From: Bacillus pumilus
Lineage (GTDB): Bacteria; Bacillota; Bacilli; Bacillales; Bacillaceae
Direction: 5' to 3'
Assembly: GCA_001938995.1 (NCBI GenBank)
Contig: MKZN01000010.1
Span: 62,001-126,000, forward strand
DNA length: 64,000 nt
Positions within the stretch are counted from its first letter, which is position 1. The number at the start of each line of letters is the position of its first letter. A model generated the notes under the pieces. That model was not told the DNA's origin, searched no databases, and saw only the letters and a program-made list of their open reading frames with translations. Shown one piece after another: positions 47,643-58,341 of this stretch. The position numbers were made by a program, and so were the translations under genes.

Positions 47643-48479
47643 TTAACGCTTGTAATTCCAATCATCTGAGGCATATTTCGTTTTGGCTAAATGGTGGACA
47701 AAGGCTAATTCTTCATCTGTCAGTTCATACGGGACAAGCTCGATATTCAATCCTTTTTCAAATCCTCGTTTAAATGCAACTCGAGCGTCGTCTATTGTAC
47801 ATGTTCGGTCTGATATGTCATTGATGGCTACGGCTTTGTTTTTAAAGCTACGCTGCATGCGTTCCCTCACCCGATCGTTTGGATAAATAAACAAATCGAA
47901 CAATTTGTCCTCATCTAAGTCAATTAAGATCGAGCCGTGCTGGAGGATTACCCCTTTTTGTCTCGTTTGAGCACTTCCTGCTACTTTTCTGCCTTCTACT
48001 ACAAGTTCGTACCAGGAAGGGGCATCAAAGCATACAGAAGATCTTGGGTTTTTTAAGCTCTCTTTTTCTTTTTCTGTACGAGGAATGGCAAAATACGCAT
48101 CGAGTCCTAGTTCTTTAAAGCCCTCTAATATGCCTTCTGAAATCACGCGGTACGCTTCTGTCACTGTTGCTGGCATTTCCGGGTGCTCTTCAGTCACAAT
48201 CACGCTATAGGTCAGCTCCTGATCATGAAGAACGCCCCGTCCTCCTGTTGGTCTCCGAACAAACCCTAGACCGTAGCGCTGAACCGCCTCCATGTTAATT
48301 TCTTTTTCAACATGTTGAAAATACCCAACAGACAATGTCGCTGGATTCCATCCATAAAATCGGATCACAGGCGGGATGAGTTTTTCACTATGCCAATAAA
48401 GCAAGGCTTCGTCCATTGCCATGTTAAAGGCAGGGTCTTGGTATCCTGAATCAATGAAACACCACTTCTCTCTTTGCAT
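47643..48479 (-). CDS. lipM: Octanoyltransferase LipM
   Basis: 278 residues. Catalytic Cys150 in [14 protein letters not shown] and [18 protein letters not shown]. It transfers octanoate from ACP to GcvH, the first step of lipoate assembly. This connects directly to the Bkd E2 and glycine-cleavage systems in this window, which need lipoyl cofactors. Confidence 0.96.
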   Translation of the reverse strand: MQREKWCFIDSGYQDPAFNMAMDEALLYWHSEKLIPPVIRFYGWNPATLSVGYFQHVEKEINMEAVQRYGLGFVRRPTGGRGVLHDQELTYSVIVTEEHPEMPATVTEAYRVISEGILEGFKELGLDAYFAIPRTEKEKESLKNPRSSVCFDAPSWYELVVEGRKVAGSAQTRQKGVILQHGSILIDLDEDKLFDLFIYPNDRVRERMQRSFKNKAVAINDISDRTCTIDDARVAFKRGFEKGLNIELVPYELTDEELAFVHHLAKTKYASDDWNYKR

Positions 48480-48695
48480 ATAAAAATCCCTTCTCTTTTA
48501 TGTAGTCAATGTTAGATGACGGTAGTCACCACTGCTTCTCTCTCCCCATCAGTCTATCAAATAGAAAAGGAATTGAAAATAATTCTTCCTATTTATGATG
48601 ACAAGTTTCTTTTGCTTTACTATAATAGTATTTGTCTAAAACGTACCATCAGACAGGTCCCCCTGTCCTGATGTTTAAGAAGGAGTCGAGTCGTA

Positions 48696-49082
48696 TTGCC
48701 AATGTTCAATTATATCGTCCTCTCACTTTGTGGACTTTTCGTTCTTTATTCAATCGGCAATTACATCTATCAGCAACGGATTATGAAAACGCTGACGGAA
48801 GCAGAATTTATTAAAGGCTACCGCAAAGCACAGCTCATTGATGTAAGAGAGCCAAATGAGTTTGATGGCGGACATATTTTAGGGGCAAGAAACATCCCGC
48901 TTTCCCAGCTAAAACAGCGGAAAAATGAAATACGTCCTGACAAGCCTGTTTATCTCTATTGCCAGAACAACTTAAGAAGCGGAAAAGCAGCCCAAACTTT
49001 GCGTAAAAACGGCTGTCGTGAGATTTATAATTTAAAAGGCGGCTTTAAAAAATGGGGCGGCCGCATTAAAACAAAGAACTAG
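48696..49082 (+). CDS. yqhL: Membrane-anchored rhodanese-like protein YqhL
   Basis: 128 residues starting at a TTG 10 bp after AAGGAG (an ATG two codons on is the alternative). One N-terminal membrane helix (about 5-25) and a rhodanese domain with active-site Cys89 (YLYCQNNLRSG). Sulfur-transfer or persulfide role is possible. A bidirectional terminator follows. Confidence 0.9.
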   Translation: MPMFNYIVLSLCGLFVLYSIGNYIYQQRIMKTLTEAEFIKGYRKAQLIDVREPNEFDGGHILGARNIPLSQLKQRKNEIRPDKPVYLYCQNNLRSGKAAQTLRKNGCREIYNLKGGFKKWGGRIKTKN

Positions 49083-49083
49083 C

Positions 49084-49124
49084 AAAAAAGACTCTGGGAG
49101 CTATCGCCCCCTTGAGTCTTTTTT
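49084..49124. terminator. Bidirectional terminator between yqhL and gcvPB
   Basis: AAAAAAGACTC and GAGTCTTTTTT arms around a loop of about 19 nt containing a GGGAG/CCCCC pairing. Confidence 0.85.
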
Positions 49125-50583
49125 ATTTTCTCTCAAAAACTAGTACTGGATTCCGTGCAGCTTTTGTTTCGTCCATCCGCTTCACAACCGTTGTATGCGG
49201 TGCTTCCTGAACCACTTCCGGATGCTCTTCTGCTTCTTTTGCAATATGAATCATCGCTTCAATGAATGCATCCAGTGTTTCTTTTGATTCTGTTTCCGTT
49301 GGTTCAATCATGATACACTCTTCTACATTTAACGGGAAGTAAATGGTCGGTGGATGATAACCAAAATCAAGTAACCGTTTTGCTATATCTAGTGTCCGAA
49401 CACCGAGTTTTTTCTGACGTTTACCTGAAAGGACAAATTCATGCTTACAGTGACGATCGAAAGGCAAATCGTAATGAGCGCTTAAGCGGCGCATCATATA
49501 GTTTGCATTTAAGACAGCATTATCTGTTACAGCCTTAAGACCATCAGGCCCCATCGAGCGGATGTACGCATATGCCCTGACGTTAATGCCAAAGTTGCCA
49601 TAGAATGGCTTGACCCGTCCAATTGATGCGGGACGATCATCATCAAAATAAAAACGACCTTCCTTTTTTACAAGGACTGGCTTTGGTAAATACGGAATTA
49701 AATCCTTTTTCACTCCAACTGGACCTGAACCAGGTCCTCCGCCTCCGTGCGGACCTGTAAAAGTTTTATGCAGATTTAAGTGAACGACATCAAATCCCAT
49801 ATCCCCAGGTCTCGCTCTGCTTAAAACGGCATTTAAGTTAGCTCCGTCATAATACAGCTTGCCACCTGCGCCATGAACGATTTCTGCCATCTCGACAATG
49901 TTTTCTTCAAATAGTCCAAGTGTGTTTGGATTAGTCAGCATGAGCGCTGCCGTTTCTTCATTGACGACACGCTTTAAATCTTCTAAATCCACAAGCCCAT
50001 TCTGATCAGATGCGACTGTAATGGTTTCAAACCCAGCTACTGTCGCAGATGCAGGATTTGTTCCATGAGCAGAATCCGGCACGATGACTTTTGTTCGTTT
50101 ATGATCTCCACGTGCTTCGTGATACGCACGAATCATCATGAGCCCCGTCCATTCACCATGCGCCCCTGCCGCTGGCTGCATTGTCACAGCATCCATTCCA
50201 GTAATTTCTTCAAGGTGCTCTCCTAGGTCATAAAGCAATTCCATAGCCCCTTGGACTGTATCTGCCTCTTGAAGTGGATGTACGTGCGCAAAGCCGGCAA
50301 GACGCGCCACCTTTTCGTTAATCTTCGGATTATATTTCATCGTACAAGAGCCAAGCGGATAAAATCCGGAATCGACTCCATGATTCCGTCTAGATAGTGC
50401 TGTGTAATGACGCATGATATCAAGCTCAGAAACCTCTGGAAGCTCAGCATCTTCATGACGAATATAAGATTCATCAAATAAACCTGGGAGCTCCTGTTCC
50501 GGCACATCTAAGTTAGGCAAGCTATAACCGATTCTTCCTTCTTTGGATAATTCAAAAATAAGCGGCTGATCTTGTTTATTCAT
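49123..50583 (-). CDS. gcvPB: Glycine dehydrogenase (decarboxylating) subunit 2
   Basis: 486 residues from ATG 50583, 8 nt before the end of gcvPA; the 33-codon upstream extension is rejected. PLP lysine in [19 protein letters not shown] and the [11 protein letters not shown] loop. With GcvPA it forms the P-protein that decarboxylates glycine. Confidence 0.95.
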   Translation of the reverse strand: MNKQDQPLIFELSKEGRIGYSLPNLDVPEQELPGLFDESYIRHEDAELPEVSELDIMRHYTALSRRNHGVDSGFYPLGSCTMKYNPKINEKVARLAGFAHVHPLQEADTVQGAMELLYDLGEHLEEITGMDAVTMQPAAGAHGEWTGLMMIRAYHEARGDHKRTKVIVPDSAHGTNPASATVAGFETITVASDQNGLVDLEDLKRVVNEETAALMLTNPNTLGLFEENIVEMAEIVHGAGGKLYYDGANLNAVLSRARPGDMGFDVVHLNLHKTFTGPHGGGGPGSGPVGVKKDLIPYLPKPVLVKKEGRFYFDDDRPASIGRVKPFYGNFGINVRAYAYIRSMGPDGLKAVTDNAVLNANYMMRRLSAHYDLPFDRHCKHEFVLSGKRQKKLGVRTLDIAKRLLDFGYHPPTIYFPLNVEECIMIEPTETESKETLDAFIEAMIHIAKEAEEHPEVVQEAPHTTVVKRMDETKAARNPVLVFERK

Positions 50584-51922
50584 GGCGATCCCCCAATTCC
50601 TTGATGAACGTATCAATTTCGTCTTTTGTTCTGAGTTCTGTGACGGCCACAAGCATATGTTGCTGAAGCTCAGGGTAATCAAGACCTAAGTCATAGCCAC
50701 CGATAATTCCTTTTTCAAGCAATCGTTTATTTGCCTCTTTGACAGGCTCCTTTAGCTTTATCACAAATTCATTAAAATGAGCACCATTTACATCAGCCTG
50801 TAACCCATGTTTTTCTGCTTGCACCTTAGCATAATGGGCTTTTTGCACGTTTTGATAAGCGATTTCTTTTATCCCTGATTTCCCTAGCGCCGTCATCGCA
50901 ACTGACGCAGCTAACGCATTTAATGCCTGATTGGAACAAATATTTGAAGTCGCTTTGTCTCTTCTTATGTGCTGTTCACGTGCTTGAAGTGTCAGAACAA
51001 AACCGCGAACGCCATTTTCGTCTTCCGTTTGCCCAACCAAACGCCCCGGCACTTTTCTCATGAGTTTTTTCTTGACAGCAAAGTACCCGCAATGAGGTCC
51101 GCCAAATGCTGCCGGAATGCCGAACGGCTGTGCATCACCCACCACAATATCTGCGCCTAACTTGCCTGGTGGTGTCAGTAAACCGAGCGCAAGCGGATTG
51201 CTTGAGACGATGAATAAACTTTTGCCTTTATGTGCAATGGGTTCAATGTCTTTTAATGGTTCCACCACACCAAAGAAGTTCGGATATTGCACAAGTACAG
51301 CCGCTGTTTCTTCACAAACCGCCGCTTCTAATGCAGCTAGATCTGTTTGCCCTTTTTGTGCAGGCACCTCAACTACTTCAATATGCTGCCCTTTGGCATA
51401 TGTTTTCAGGACAGCTCTTGATTCAGGATGCACCGTCTCAGAGACGACCACTTTTCTCTTCTTTGTATGTCCTGCTGCTAGCATCGCCGCTTCAGCCAAT
51501 GCCGTTCCGCCATCATACATGGAGGAGTTAGCCAGATCCATACCAGTTAGCTCAGCGATCATTGTTTGAAACTCGAAGATCGCTTGCAATTCACCTTGGG
51601 AAATCTCCGGTTGATAGGGTGTATAAGCTGTATAAAATTCAGACCTTGAGATCACATGATCTACAATGACGGGCTGATAATGATCATACACACCAGCCCC
51701 AAGGAACGATGCATATGAGACTGTATCTTTGTTCTTTGCAGCAAGACGAGACAACTCCCGCACAAGCTCTGTTTCAGATGCGGCTTCTCTAATATTGTAT
51801 GATCCTTTGAATCTGACCTTTTCTGGGATATCAGAAAAAAGCTCATCAATCGATTGGACGCCAATGACTTCCAGCATTTCTTTTTGATCTTGCTCTGTTT
51901 GCGGCAAATACCTGTGCTTCAT
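50576..51922 (-). CDS. gcvPA: Glycine dehydrogenase (decarboxylating) subunit 1
   Basis: 448 residues. [17 protein letters not shown] and [21 protein letters not shown] are family hallmarks. It lacks the PLP lysine and pairs with GcvPB. It lies 16 bp after gcvT. Confidence 0.96.
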   Translation of the reverse strand: MKHRYLPQTEQDQKEMLEVIGVQSIDELFSDIPEKVRFKGSYNIREAASETELVRELSRLAAKNKDTVSYASFLGAGVYDHYQPVIVDHVISRSEFYTAYTPYQPEISQGELQAIFEFQTMIAELTGMDLANSSMYDGGTALAEAAMLAAGHTKKRKVVVSETVHPESRAVLKTYAKGQHIEVVEVPAQKGQTDLAALEAAVCEETAAVLVQYPNFFGVVEPLKDIEPIAHKGKSLFIVSSNPLALGLLTPPGKLGADIVVGDAQPFGIPAAFGGPHCGYFAVKKKLMRKVPGRLVGQTEDENGVRGFVLTLQAREQHIRRDKATSNICSNQALNALAASVAMTALGKSGIKEIAYQNVQKAHYAKVQAEKHGLQADVNGAHFNEFVIKLKEPVKEANKRLLEKGIIGGYDLGLDYPELQQHMLVAVTELRTKDEIDTFIKELGDRHE

Positions 51923-51938
51923 CCTTTATTCCCCCTCG

Positions 51939-53036
51939 TTATTTGGCTCTTTTATAGAATGGTGTGGTGACAATTTTGGCTTTTAGGCGTTTCTTCCGAA
52001 CTTGCACTTCTACTTCTGCGCCTAGCTGCGCCATAGACGTTTGAATCAAAGCAAGCCCTACATTTTTCTTTAAGGTTGGAGATTGTGTCCCTGTTGTGAC
52101 AAACCCGATTTGTTCCTCTCCTGAAAAGACCGGGTAGTCTGTCCGCGGAATGCCTTTATCTATCATTTCTATTCCGACAAGCTTTCGCTCCGCTCCTGTT
52201 TCCTTTTGCTTTTTAAGCACATCTTTTCCGATAAAATCTGTTTCTTTCTCTGTTTTCACAGCAAAACCAATCCCGCCTTCCAAAGGCGTAATATCCTTTG
52301 TGAGTTCCTGACCATAAAGCGGTAATCTCGCTTCAAATCTTAAGGTGTCACGTGCGCCTAACCCGCACGGAATTAATCCTTTCGGCTGACCTGCTTCTAA
52401 TAAAGCTGACCAAATATGGGCGGCATCTTCTGCCTGACAGTAGATTTCAAAACCATCTTCTCCAGTGTAGCCCGTTCGTGAAACAAGCACCTCTTTTTGC
52501 GCCACTACTGCTTCTGGTAAGAACGTAAATGGTTTAAGTGATGGCACTTCTACATCCGACACATCTTTCATGATGTCAGATGCAAGAGGTCCTTGGAGGG
52601 CTAATAAAGCGATTTGATCTGAGACATTCATCAGTGACACGTCATCTTCATCTTGATGGCTTAACAACCAATCCAAGTCTTTTTCGGTATTTGATGCATT
52701 AATGACAAGCAAATAGTTGTTTTTTTCTTTTTGATAGACAAGTAAGTCATCCACCGTCCCGCCATCTTCATAACACATAGCTGTGTACAGTATCTTACCG
52801 TCTGTCAGTTTCGATATATCATTGGTTAATAATCGTTGTAAAAAAGGTAGAGCATCACGGCCTTTTACTTCAACCTCTCCCATGTGAGAGACATCAAATA
52901 GCCCAGCTTTTGTTCTGACAGCTTCATGTTCTTCTTTAATGGAAGAAAATTGGACAGGTAATTCCCAGCCCCCGAAGTCAATGGTTTTTGCACCAAACTT
53001 GTTATACGCGTGAAAAAGCGGTGTTCGTTTCAACAT
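51939..53036 (-). CDS. gcvT: Aminomethyltransferase (T-protein)
   Basis: 365 residues from ATG 53036 behind GGGGG. Folate-binding GcvT fold with [12 protein letters not shown] and [14 protein letters not shown]; releases ammonia and forms methylene-THF, used by FolD. First gene of gcvT-gcvPA-gcvPB, controlled by the riboswitch upstream. Confidence 0.96.
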   Translation of the reverse strand: MLKRTPLFHAYNKFGAKTIDFGGWELPVQFSSIKEEHEAVRTKAGLFDVSHMGEVEVKGRDALPFLQRLLTNDISKLTDGKILYTAMCYEDGGTVDDLLVYQKEKNNYLLVINASNTEKDLDWLLSHQDEDDVSLMNVSDQIALLALQGPLASDIMKDVSDVEVPSLKPFTFLPEAVVAQKEVLVSRTGYTGEDGFEIYCQAEDAAHIWSALLEAGQPKGLIPCGLGARDTLRFEARLPLYGQELTKDITPLEGGIGFAVKTEKETDFIGKDVLKKQKETGAERKLVGIEMIDKGIPRTDYPVFSGEEQIGFVTTGTQSPTLKKNVGLALIQTSMAQLGAEVEVQVRKKRLKAKIVTTPFYKRAK

Positions 53037-53097
53037 CAATCGTTTCCCCCTTTTTTAACAGTGCTACATACAAGCTGAATTTTCAAAAAAATCACAG

Positions 53098-53146
53098 CAA
53101 AAAAGGACAGAGAACTCCCTTTTTTCAAAAAGAAGTCTCTGTCCTT
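53098..53146 (-). terminator. Expression-platform terminator of the gcv riboswitch
   Basis: Arms AAGGACAGAGA (53136-53146) and TCTCTGTCCTT (53103-53113) followed by TTTT on the minus strand, between the aptamer and gcvT. Confidence 0.85.
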
Positions 53147-53333
53147 GCACCTGAAAGTTTACAGCACAACATCATTGTGCGTTTTCCCCGTTGGTGGTTT
53201 GCTCAAGCAATGAGCAAACACTCTCCAGAGTTGCGTCCAGTAAGAGTACTTTTGCCTGAGAGATTCACTGAACACTGTTCAGCTTGCTCCTTCGGCGCTT
53301 GTTGGCGCTGTTGAACCGACAAGTCTCTCCCCA
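53147..53333 (-). ncRNA. Tandem glycine riboswitch upstream of gcvT
   Basis: Minus-strand leader of about 190 nt with two related aptamers. The first begins GGGGAGAGACTTGTC, has the core GCGCCGAAGGAGCAA and closes with CTCTCAGGCAAAAG. The second has CTGGAGAGTG, ACCACCAACGGGGAAA and ends in TTTCAGGTGCAAGGACAGAG, which merges into the terminator. It turns on the glycine cleavage operon when glycine is high. Confidence 0.93.
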
Positions 53334-53586
53334 TACCATCATCCGCTCATATTCTTCACATTTTTTGGACATACTATCAAAATGGGTGACTTATTTTCTA
53401 GATCACTTACCAACATCCTACCATTAGAGACGGATCGAGAGCAATAGAAAAATCATTAACATTCACAAAATAATGATCCACTATCGTTCGCTTTTATTGA
53501 TATATAAAGTCGATACAAGACAACTAAAAAAATGAAGCGTTTAAAAACAGAACAATTTCAACATGATCTTGACAGAAAGGCAGGCC

Positions 53587-55263
53587 GTGACATTGAATAT
53601 TCAAACGATTTTTGACAAGGAATGGACCAATGAATTTCAGCAGCGTCTTGCAAATGATGGCCCCTGGGCAAACTGGCATTTGTACCGATTGGCCACACAG
53701 GTTCAAAAGGTGACTGCGATTGACTCGTTCGAAGGCTTGCAAGCTCCTTTCCACCTGCCCGCTTTTACCCCTTTAAAACACCAGCTTGAAGTCGCTAGAA
53801 GAGTCGTAGAAGAAATGAATGGAAAAGCCATTTTAGCAGATGAAGTTGGTCTTGGGAAAACGGTTGAAGCAGGTCTCATTATCAAAGAATACATGATTCG
53901 AGGACTCGCCAAAAAAATCCTCATTCTCGTACCAGCCTCTCTTGTGTCTCAATGGGTACAAGAGCTTCGGACAAAATTTTATATTGATGCTGTCGAACAA
54001 AAAAAGAGTTATGTGTGGGAGCAATGTGATGTAGTTGTCTCGTCAATTGATACAGCAAAAAGACAACCACACCGTGATACGATTTTGTCCATCGCCTACG
54101 ATATGGTCATTATTGACGAAGCACACAAACTGAAAAACAATAAAACGAAAAACTATGAGTTTGTGAGGAATTTGAATAAGAAGTTCTGCCTGCTACTCAC
54201 GGCTACGCCTATCCAAAACCGAATCGGAGAAATTTTCAATCTCGTATCTCTTCTGAAGCCAGGTCATTTAGGAAACGAACATCAGTTTAAAGATGTCTTC
54301 GCCAAAAAAGATTTGCAGCTAGAAGACCACGACCGATTAAAACGCCTTGTCAATAAAGTCATGATCCGAAACCGCAGACAAGATACTGGCATAGAGTGGT
54401 CAAAACGACATGTTCAGACGATTTCCATTGATTTCTCTCCATCAGAACAAGCATTATATGATGAAATCTGCCGCCTGAAAGATCATCCATCTTATACGAA
54501 ACACATGTTTTCCATTATGACATTAGAACGAGAGTGTTGTTCAAGCCGTGAAGCGGTCTATATGACGATCAAGAAAATGCAGGAGGAAGAAAAACATATT
54601 CTAGGATCTTCTGTCATGGATCAAATCATGGAGAAGATCAACCAAGTGGAACAAAATTCAAAAGCACTAGAAGTGGTCAAACTCATTCAGCAGTTAAATG
54701 AAAAGGTCATTATTTTTACTGAATACCGCGCGACACAAATTTATCTACAATGGTTTCTTCAACAAAACGGGATTAGCTCAGTTCCGTTTCGGGGTGGGTT
54801 TAAACGGAGTAAAAAAGACTGGATGAAGGATTTATTCAGAGAACGTGCTCAAGTCTTAATCGCAACTGAAGCTGGTGGCGAGGGAATCAATCTTCAGTTT
54901 TGCAATCAGATCATCAACTATGACCTCCCGTGGAACCCTATGCGCCTAGAACAGCGAATAGGACGGGTTCACCGTCTTGGGCAAGAGCGGGATGTCCATA
55001 TTTACAATATGGCAACGAATGGAACCGTCGAAGAGCATATTTTGAAACTTCTGTATGATAAAATCCAACTCTTTGAAAACGTCATTGGGGAGTTAGACGA
55101 TATTTTAACTAGGATTGATATTCAAGAGGCAGAAACAAAACTGCATGACATTCTTTTTCAGCCTGAATCTGATGGTGACATAAAAAAGAAATTAAGTCAG
55201 TTTGCTTCCTATTTAACAGAGACACAAACACCACTCTTAGAAAAAAGACAGCAAGGCTCATAA
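53587..55263 (+). CDS. yqhH: SNF2-family DNA helicase/ATPase YqhH
   Basis: About 558 residues. Walker A DEVGLGKTVEAGLI, DEAH box IIDEAHKLKN, motif III LLLTATPIQN, and the C-terminal motifs EAGGEGINLQFCNQIINYDLPWNP and QRIGRVHRLGQ. The start is uncertain: GTG 53587 (AAAGGCAGG upstream), TTG 53593 or ATG 53563. It probably remodels or moves along nucleic acid; role unknown. yqhG follows 14 bp later. Confidence 0.9.
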   Translation: MTLNIQTIFDKEWTNEFQQRLANDGPWANWHLYRLATQVQKVTAIDSFEGLQAPFHLPAFTPLKHQLEVARRVVEEMNGKAILADEVGLGKTVEAGLIIKEYMIRGLAKKILILVPASLVSQWVQELRTKFYIDAVEQKKSYVWEQCDVVVSSIDTAKRQPHRDTILSIAYDMVIIDEAHKLKNNKTKNYEFVRNLNKKFCLLLTATPIQNRIGEIFNLVSLLKPGHLGNEHQFKDVFAKKDLQLEDHDRLKRLVNKVMIRNRRQDTGIEWSKRHVQTISIDFSPSEQALYDEICRLKDHPSYTKHMFSIMTLERECCSSREAVYMTIKKMQEEEKHILGSSVMDQIMEKINQVEQNSKALEVVKLIQQLNEKVIIFTEYRATQIYLQWFLQQNGISSVPFRGGFKRSKKDWMKDLFRERAQVLIATEAGGEGINLQFCNQIINYDLPWNPMRLEQRIGRVHRLGQERDVHIYNMATNGTVEEHILKLLYDKIQLFENVIGELDDILTRIDIQEAETKLHDILFQPESDGDIKKKLSQFASYLTETQTPLLEKRQQGS

Positions 55264-55277
55264 AGGAGAGTTGATCA

Positions 55278-56075
55278 ATGGAGCCACATGACATTCATAC
55301 ATTTCTTCTCCGTTTCTTTCAAGCGAATCAATGTGACATTCTAGAGGAGAGCCCTGGACATCTCACAGTTCAGCTAACCAATGAGATGGATAAATTGATT
55401 ATGAACCGGCCATTTTATTGGCATTGGCTCGAAAAAACCGGTGGTGTGCCTGAGCCGCGTCAGCTGACATTGATCACAGATCAACAAAAGGCAAGTACCC
55501 TAGTCGAAGGCGAATTTATCCACTTCGGCTCCCCTCGTTTATTTCAAATATTCGAGGCCGTTAAACAGCAAGGGCAGTTTATACGTCTTTATGAAAAAGT
55601 GAGCCCGCTTGCACAGAACCAAATAGCCCTGGAGCCATGGCTTGGACTTAATGTGAAAATATCCTACCATGCAGATCGCAAAAAGGATAAGTTATTGTCA
55701 CTTGGACTTCATCTTATACGCGGGGAAGTCATTGAACAATTTCAAGAAAGCCTTGAAACCCGTGAGCTGTCGTCCCAAATTCCTGATTATTGTTTTACAA
55801 TGAGTGCAATGATCAAGCCTGAGAGTGGAATCAAACGCCTCTATAGCCTGATGGAGAGATATGCTCATGAGGAACCGAATGATTGGGCGATAAGGGCTGT
55901 TCAAAAGTGGAAAGAAGATTCAGACCTTTTAAATCAATTTTATGAAGGGACTTCAGACACTTCTGTAGAATATGAAATAGAAAGACAAGCACTCAGAACT
56001 TTATACGAACCAAAGATCAGTCTAATGATTGAAAATGGTGGACTTTTTTACTTACAGCAAAAAAGAGGAGGTTGA
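55278..56075 (+). CDS. yqhG: YqhG family protein
   Basis: 265 residues behind AAAGGAGAG. Family YqhG; no known catalytic motif, soluble, mixed alpha/beta. It follows yqhH as in B. subtilis. Function unknown. Confidence 0.85.
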   Translation: MEPHDIHTFLLRFFQANQCDILEESPGHLTVQLTNEMDKLIMNRPFYWHWLEKTGGVPEPRQLTLITDQQKASTLVEGEFIHFGSPRLFQIFEAVKQQGQFIRLYEKVSPLAQNQIALEPWLGLNVKISYHADRKKDKLLSLGLHLIRGEVIEQFQESLETRELSSQIPDYCFTMSAMIKPESGIKRLYSLMERYAHEEPNDWAIRAVQKWKEDSDLLNQFYEGTSDTSVEYEIERQALRTLYEPKISLMIENGGLFYLQQKRGG

Positions 56076-56111
56076 CTCGTCATGTCCTCCCTCCTCTTTG
56101 TGACATACAAT

Positions 56112-56127
56112 TTTCGATCAATCGAAA
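56112..56127 (+). promoter_or_regulatory. 0A-box-like palindrome upstream of sinI
   Basis: TTTCGAT-CA-ATCGAAA lies about 135 bp before sinI. Each half resembles a 0A box (TGTCGAA), and sinI transcription in Bacillus depends on Spo0A~P. Confidence 0.4.
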
Positions 56128-56260
56128 TCAAAGTTTGTCTGTTTGTATTGGGCGGAAACATGACGCAAGCAATCTATGAGGTCTTACCACCTGTGTCTTT
56201 CCATTTAATGCGTTAAGTGCCTGAAATACACGATTCAGTATTTTAGGAGGGTATTTGAGC

Positions 56261-56425
56261 ATGGAAAAGGAAACGAAAAAACTAGACAGTGAATGGGTTC
56301 AGTTATTAAACGAAGCTCGTAGTGCAGGACTAACAGCCGAAGAAGTGCTTCATTTTCTCAAATCAAACGAAAAGTCCTCTGAGTCTCCCCACATGGTAAG
56401 AAGTCATTCTATCAAACCTTTCTGA
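56261..56425 (+). CDS. sinI: SinI, antagonist of SinR (54 aa)
   Basis: 54 residues with TTAGGAGG upstream of the ATG. The helical SinR-binding region LDSEWVQLLNEARSAGLTAEEVLHFL is followed by a tail ending RSHSIKPF, close to RSHTVNPF of B. subtilis SinI. It binds SinR and frees matrix and motility genes; it depends on Spo0A~P for expression. Confidence 0.93.
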   Translation: MEKETKKLDSEWVQLLNEARSAGLTAEEVLHFLKSNEKSSESPHMVRSHSIKPF

Positions 56426-56431
56426 ATGTGC

Positions 56432-56437
56432 TATAAT
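56432..56437 (+). promoter_or_regulatory. -10 element of the sinR promoter
   Basis: A perfect TATAAT 22 bp before the sinR start, in the sinI-sinR gap. The -35 is weak (CTATCA with a 17-bp spacer). Confidence 0.5.
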
Positions 56438-56458
56438 ATCGAAAGGAAGGTGATGACA

Positions 56459-56794
56459 TTGATTGGCCAGCGTATTAAACAATACCGCAATGAAAAAGGC
56501 TACTCACTATCAGAACTGGCCGAAAAGGCTGGGGTAGCGAAGTCTTATTTAAGTTCAATAGAAAGAAACTTGCAAACAAACCCCTCCATTCAATTTCTTG
56601 AAAAAGTCTCCGCTGTTCTGGACGTCTCGGTTCATACACTGTTAAACGAAAAAGATGAAACCGAATACGATGGTCAATTAGATAGTGAATGGGAAAAACT
56701 AGTTCGAGATGCAATGACATCAGGGGTTTCGAAAAAGCAATTTCGTGAATTTTTAGATTATCAAATCTGGAAAAAAAAGCAAGAAGAGGAGTAA
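56459..56794 (+). CDS. sinR: Master biofilm regulator SinR
   Basis: 111 residues from a TTG start (56459), 6 bp after GGAAGGTG; the ATG just before would abut the Shine-Dalgarno. Xre-type helix-turn-helix IKQYRNEKGYSLSELAEKAGVAKSYLSSIERN (7-38) and SinI-binding C-terminal helices. It represses tapA-sipW-tasA across the intervening terminator. Almost identical to B. subtilis SinR. Confidence 0.97.
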   Translation: MIGQRIKQYRNEKGYSLSELAEKAGVAKSYLSSIERNLQTNPSIQFLEKVSAVLDVSVHTLLNEKDETEYDGQLDSEWEKLVRDAMTSGVSKKQFREFLDYQIWKKKQEEE

Positions 56795-56844
56795 GGCGCA
56801 CATTTTAGCGCATACTCCTCCAATTGCTATGCAGACGTTGATAT

Positions 56845-56870
56845 CAGTCTAAAGACTGTCTTTATTTTTT
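56845..56870 (+). terminator. Terminator of sinR
   Basis: CAGTC-TAAA-GACTG followed by TCTTTATTTTTT on the plus strand; overlaps the end of tasA. Confidence 0.75.
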
Positions 56871-57662
56871 ATCTTCGCTGTGTGCTTTTTCGTTTTCTTT
56901 CACATAGCCTTTTTCATCCGTATGCTTTTTCGGATTGATCGTTAAACCATTCCACTGAGTCGCTTCGAAGGATAGATCAATTTGAATCGCATCGCCTTGG
57001 TATTTATTTTGGATATAGTGACCAGCTTTATCCTTTGTCTGGTCATTAACAAATTCAATGATCATTTCCATTTTATCGTAATCAAACGGATTCTTTGGAA
57101 TGCCGTCATACTCTGGTGCCGTTGTACCATCAACGGTTGCTACATTCACTTTACCACTTTCATGTAAAAACTTCTCATCGATGGCATGACGAAGCTTTTC
57201 AAATGCAGTCTGATCCTGTTTTGACGTTAATAGGTGCAAGTCAAGCAGGTTTGCATGATCCAAAATGATATTTTTCGGATACCCATTTCCACCTTCGGCT
57301 CCAACCGTGAGAACACTCACCTGAAATTGGCTGAGGAATTCTTCTGCAGTATTTTTGCTGCCATTCTTTGCGGAAGCCCCATCTTTAAACTCGCTAAAAT
57401 CAAGACTCATTAACACTTGATTGATGGCAAGGGACCCCTTGTTTTCAAAATGAAATTCCTTTTTTATGCGGTCACCCGGTTTTAAGTTCGAAAGGTTAAT
57501 GGCTCCGGAATTTTCTTTTGCAGATAAATCCAGCTCCCCTGTAGAATAGACCGCATTTGCCTTTTCGATATCATTGAACGCAGCCCACGTTCCTCCGCCA
57601 ATTAAAGCAATTCCTAATGCTCCTGATAATACACCTAAACGAATTGATTTTTTCACTGCCAT
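56862..57662 (-). CDS. tasA: Major biofilm matrix fibre protein TasA
   Basis: 266 residues of the camelysin/TasA family. Signal peptide (about 1-27) ending TWAAFND, probably cut by SipW, then NLSNLKPGDRIKKEFHFENKGSLAI and SFEATQWNGLTI, ending YVKENEKAHSEDKK. It forms extracellular fibres of the biofilm matrix. It lies 55 bp after sipW. Confidence 0.96.
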   Translation of the reverse strand: MAVKKSIRLGVLSGALGIALIGGGTWAAFNDIEKANAVYSTGELDLSAKENSGAINLSNLKPGDRIKKEFHFENKGSLAINQVLMSLDFSEFKDGASAKNGSKNTAEEFLSQFQVSVLTVGAEGGNGYPKNIILDHANLLDLHLLTSKQDQTAFEKLRHAIDEKFLHESGKVNVATVDGTTAPEYDGIPKNPFDYDKMEMIIEFVNDQTKDKAGHYIQNKYQGDAIQIDLSFEATQWNGLTINPKKHTDEKGYVKENEKAHSEDKK

Positions 57663-57717
57663 GATTGAACCCCCTAATGAATTGTTTTATTGAAACCTGA
57701 TTAGGTTACAAACGAAT

Positions 57718-58296
57718 TTATGCTTGTTCCTCTGACACATGTACATCTGCAATGCGCTTTCGATTTTTCGCAGCGCCTACAAAATGGATCATTGAATACA
57801 CAAGCAGCATGACACCCGGTATAATAAGCAGCAATGCGGTTCCGGCCGAAGTCCCAGCATACGAAAGAAGCTTCCCTGCATAAGGTATATCGACCCCTGT
57901 ATAATGTGCAACTACTTGATTCGCTTTCACGAGTGTACCGTCTTGATACATATTGGCATCGCCTTTCGTTTCAAAGGTTCTGCTTGCCCCATTACCTTTC
58001 ACCCCCACAATTCGGTGAGTGACAAAGGACTGTTTCTCATCCTGTTTGGTTTGAAATGTAATAATATCCCCTTTTTTGAGGGACTCTGTTGAAGTCATTT
58101 CTTTGACCACAATCAGAGAACCAGCCGAAAACTCGGGTTCCATTGAGCCAGATAATACTTGCTTCAATTGATAACCGAAAATTTGAGGATCTCCACCTGC
58201 TGTTCTTGATGACAGCACCACAATAATAGATGCGATCATCAGCGTGAAAACAATCACGTACAGAATACTCCCAGTCACTTTCATCCATTTTTTCAT
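57718..58296 (-). CDS. sipW: ER-type signal peptidase SipW
   Basis: 192 residues from ATG 58296 (GGGGAGAAGG upstream). Catalytic Ser51 in SGSMEPEF and His94 in SFVTHRIVGV in place of the usual Lys, the mark of ER-type signal peptidases. N-terminal (about 8-28) and C-terminal membrane helices. It processes TapA and TasA. Confidence 0.95.
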   Translation of the reverse strand: MKKWMKVTGSILYVIVFTLMIASIIVVLSSRTAGGDPQIFGYQLKQVLSGSMEPEFSAGSLIVVKEMTSTESLKKGDIITFQTKQDEKQSFVTHRIVGVKGNGASRTFETKGDANMYQDGTLVKANQVVAHYTGVDIPYAGKLLSYAGTSAGTALLLIIPGVMLLVYSMIHFVGAAKNRKRIADVHVSEEQA

Positions 58297-58341
58297 GATC
58301 CTTCTCCCCTTTATATTGAATCTTTTAGTTGGTAATTTCAT

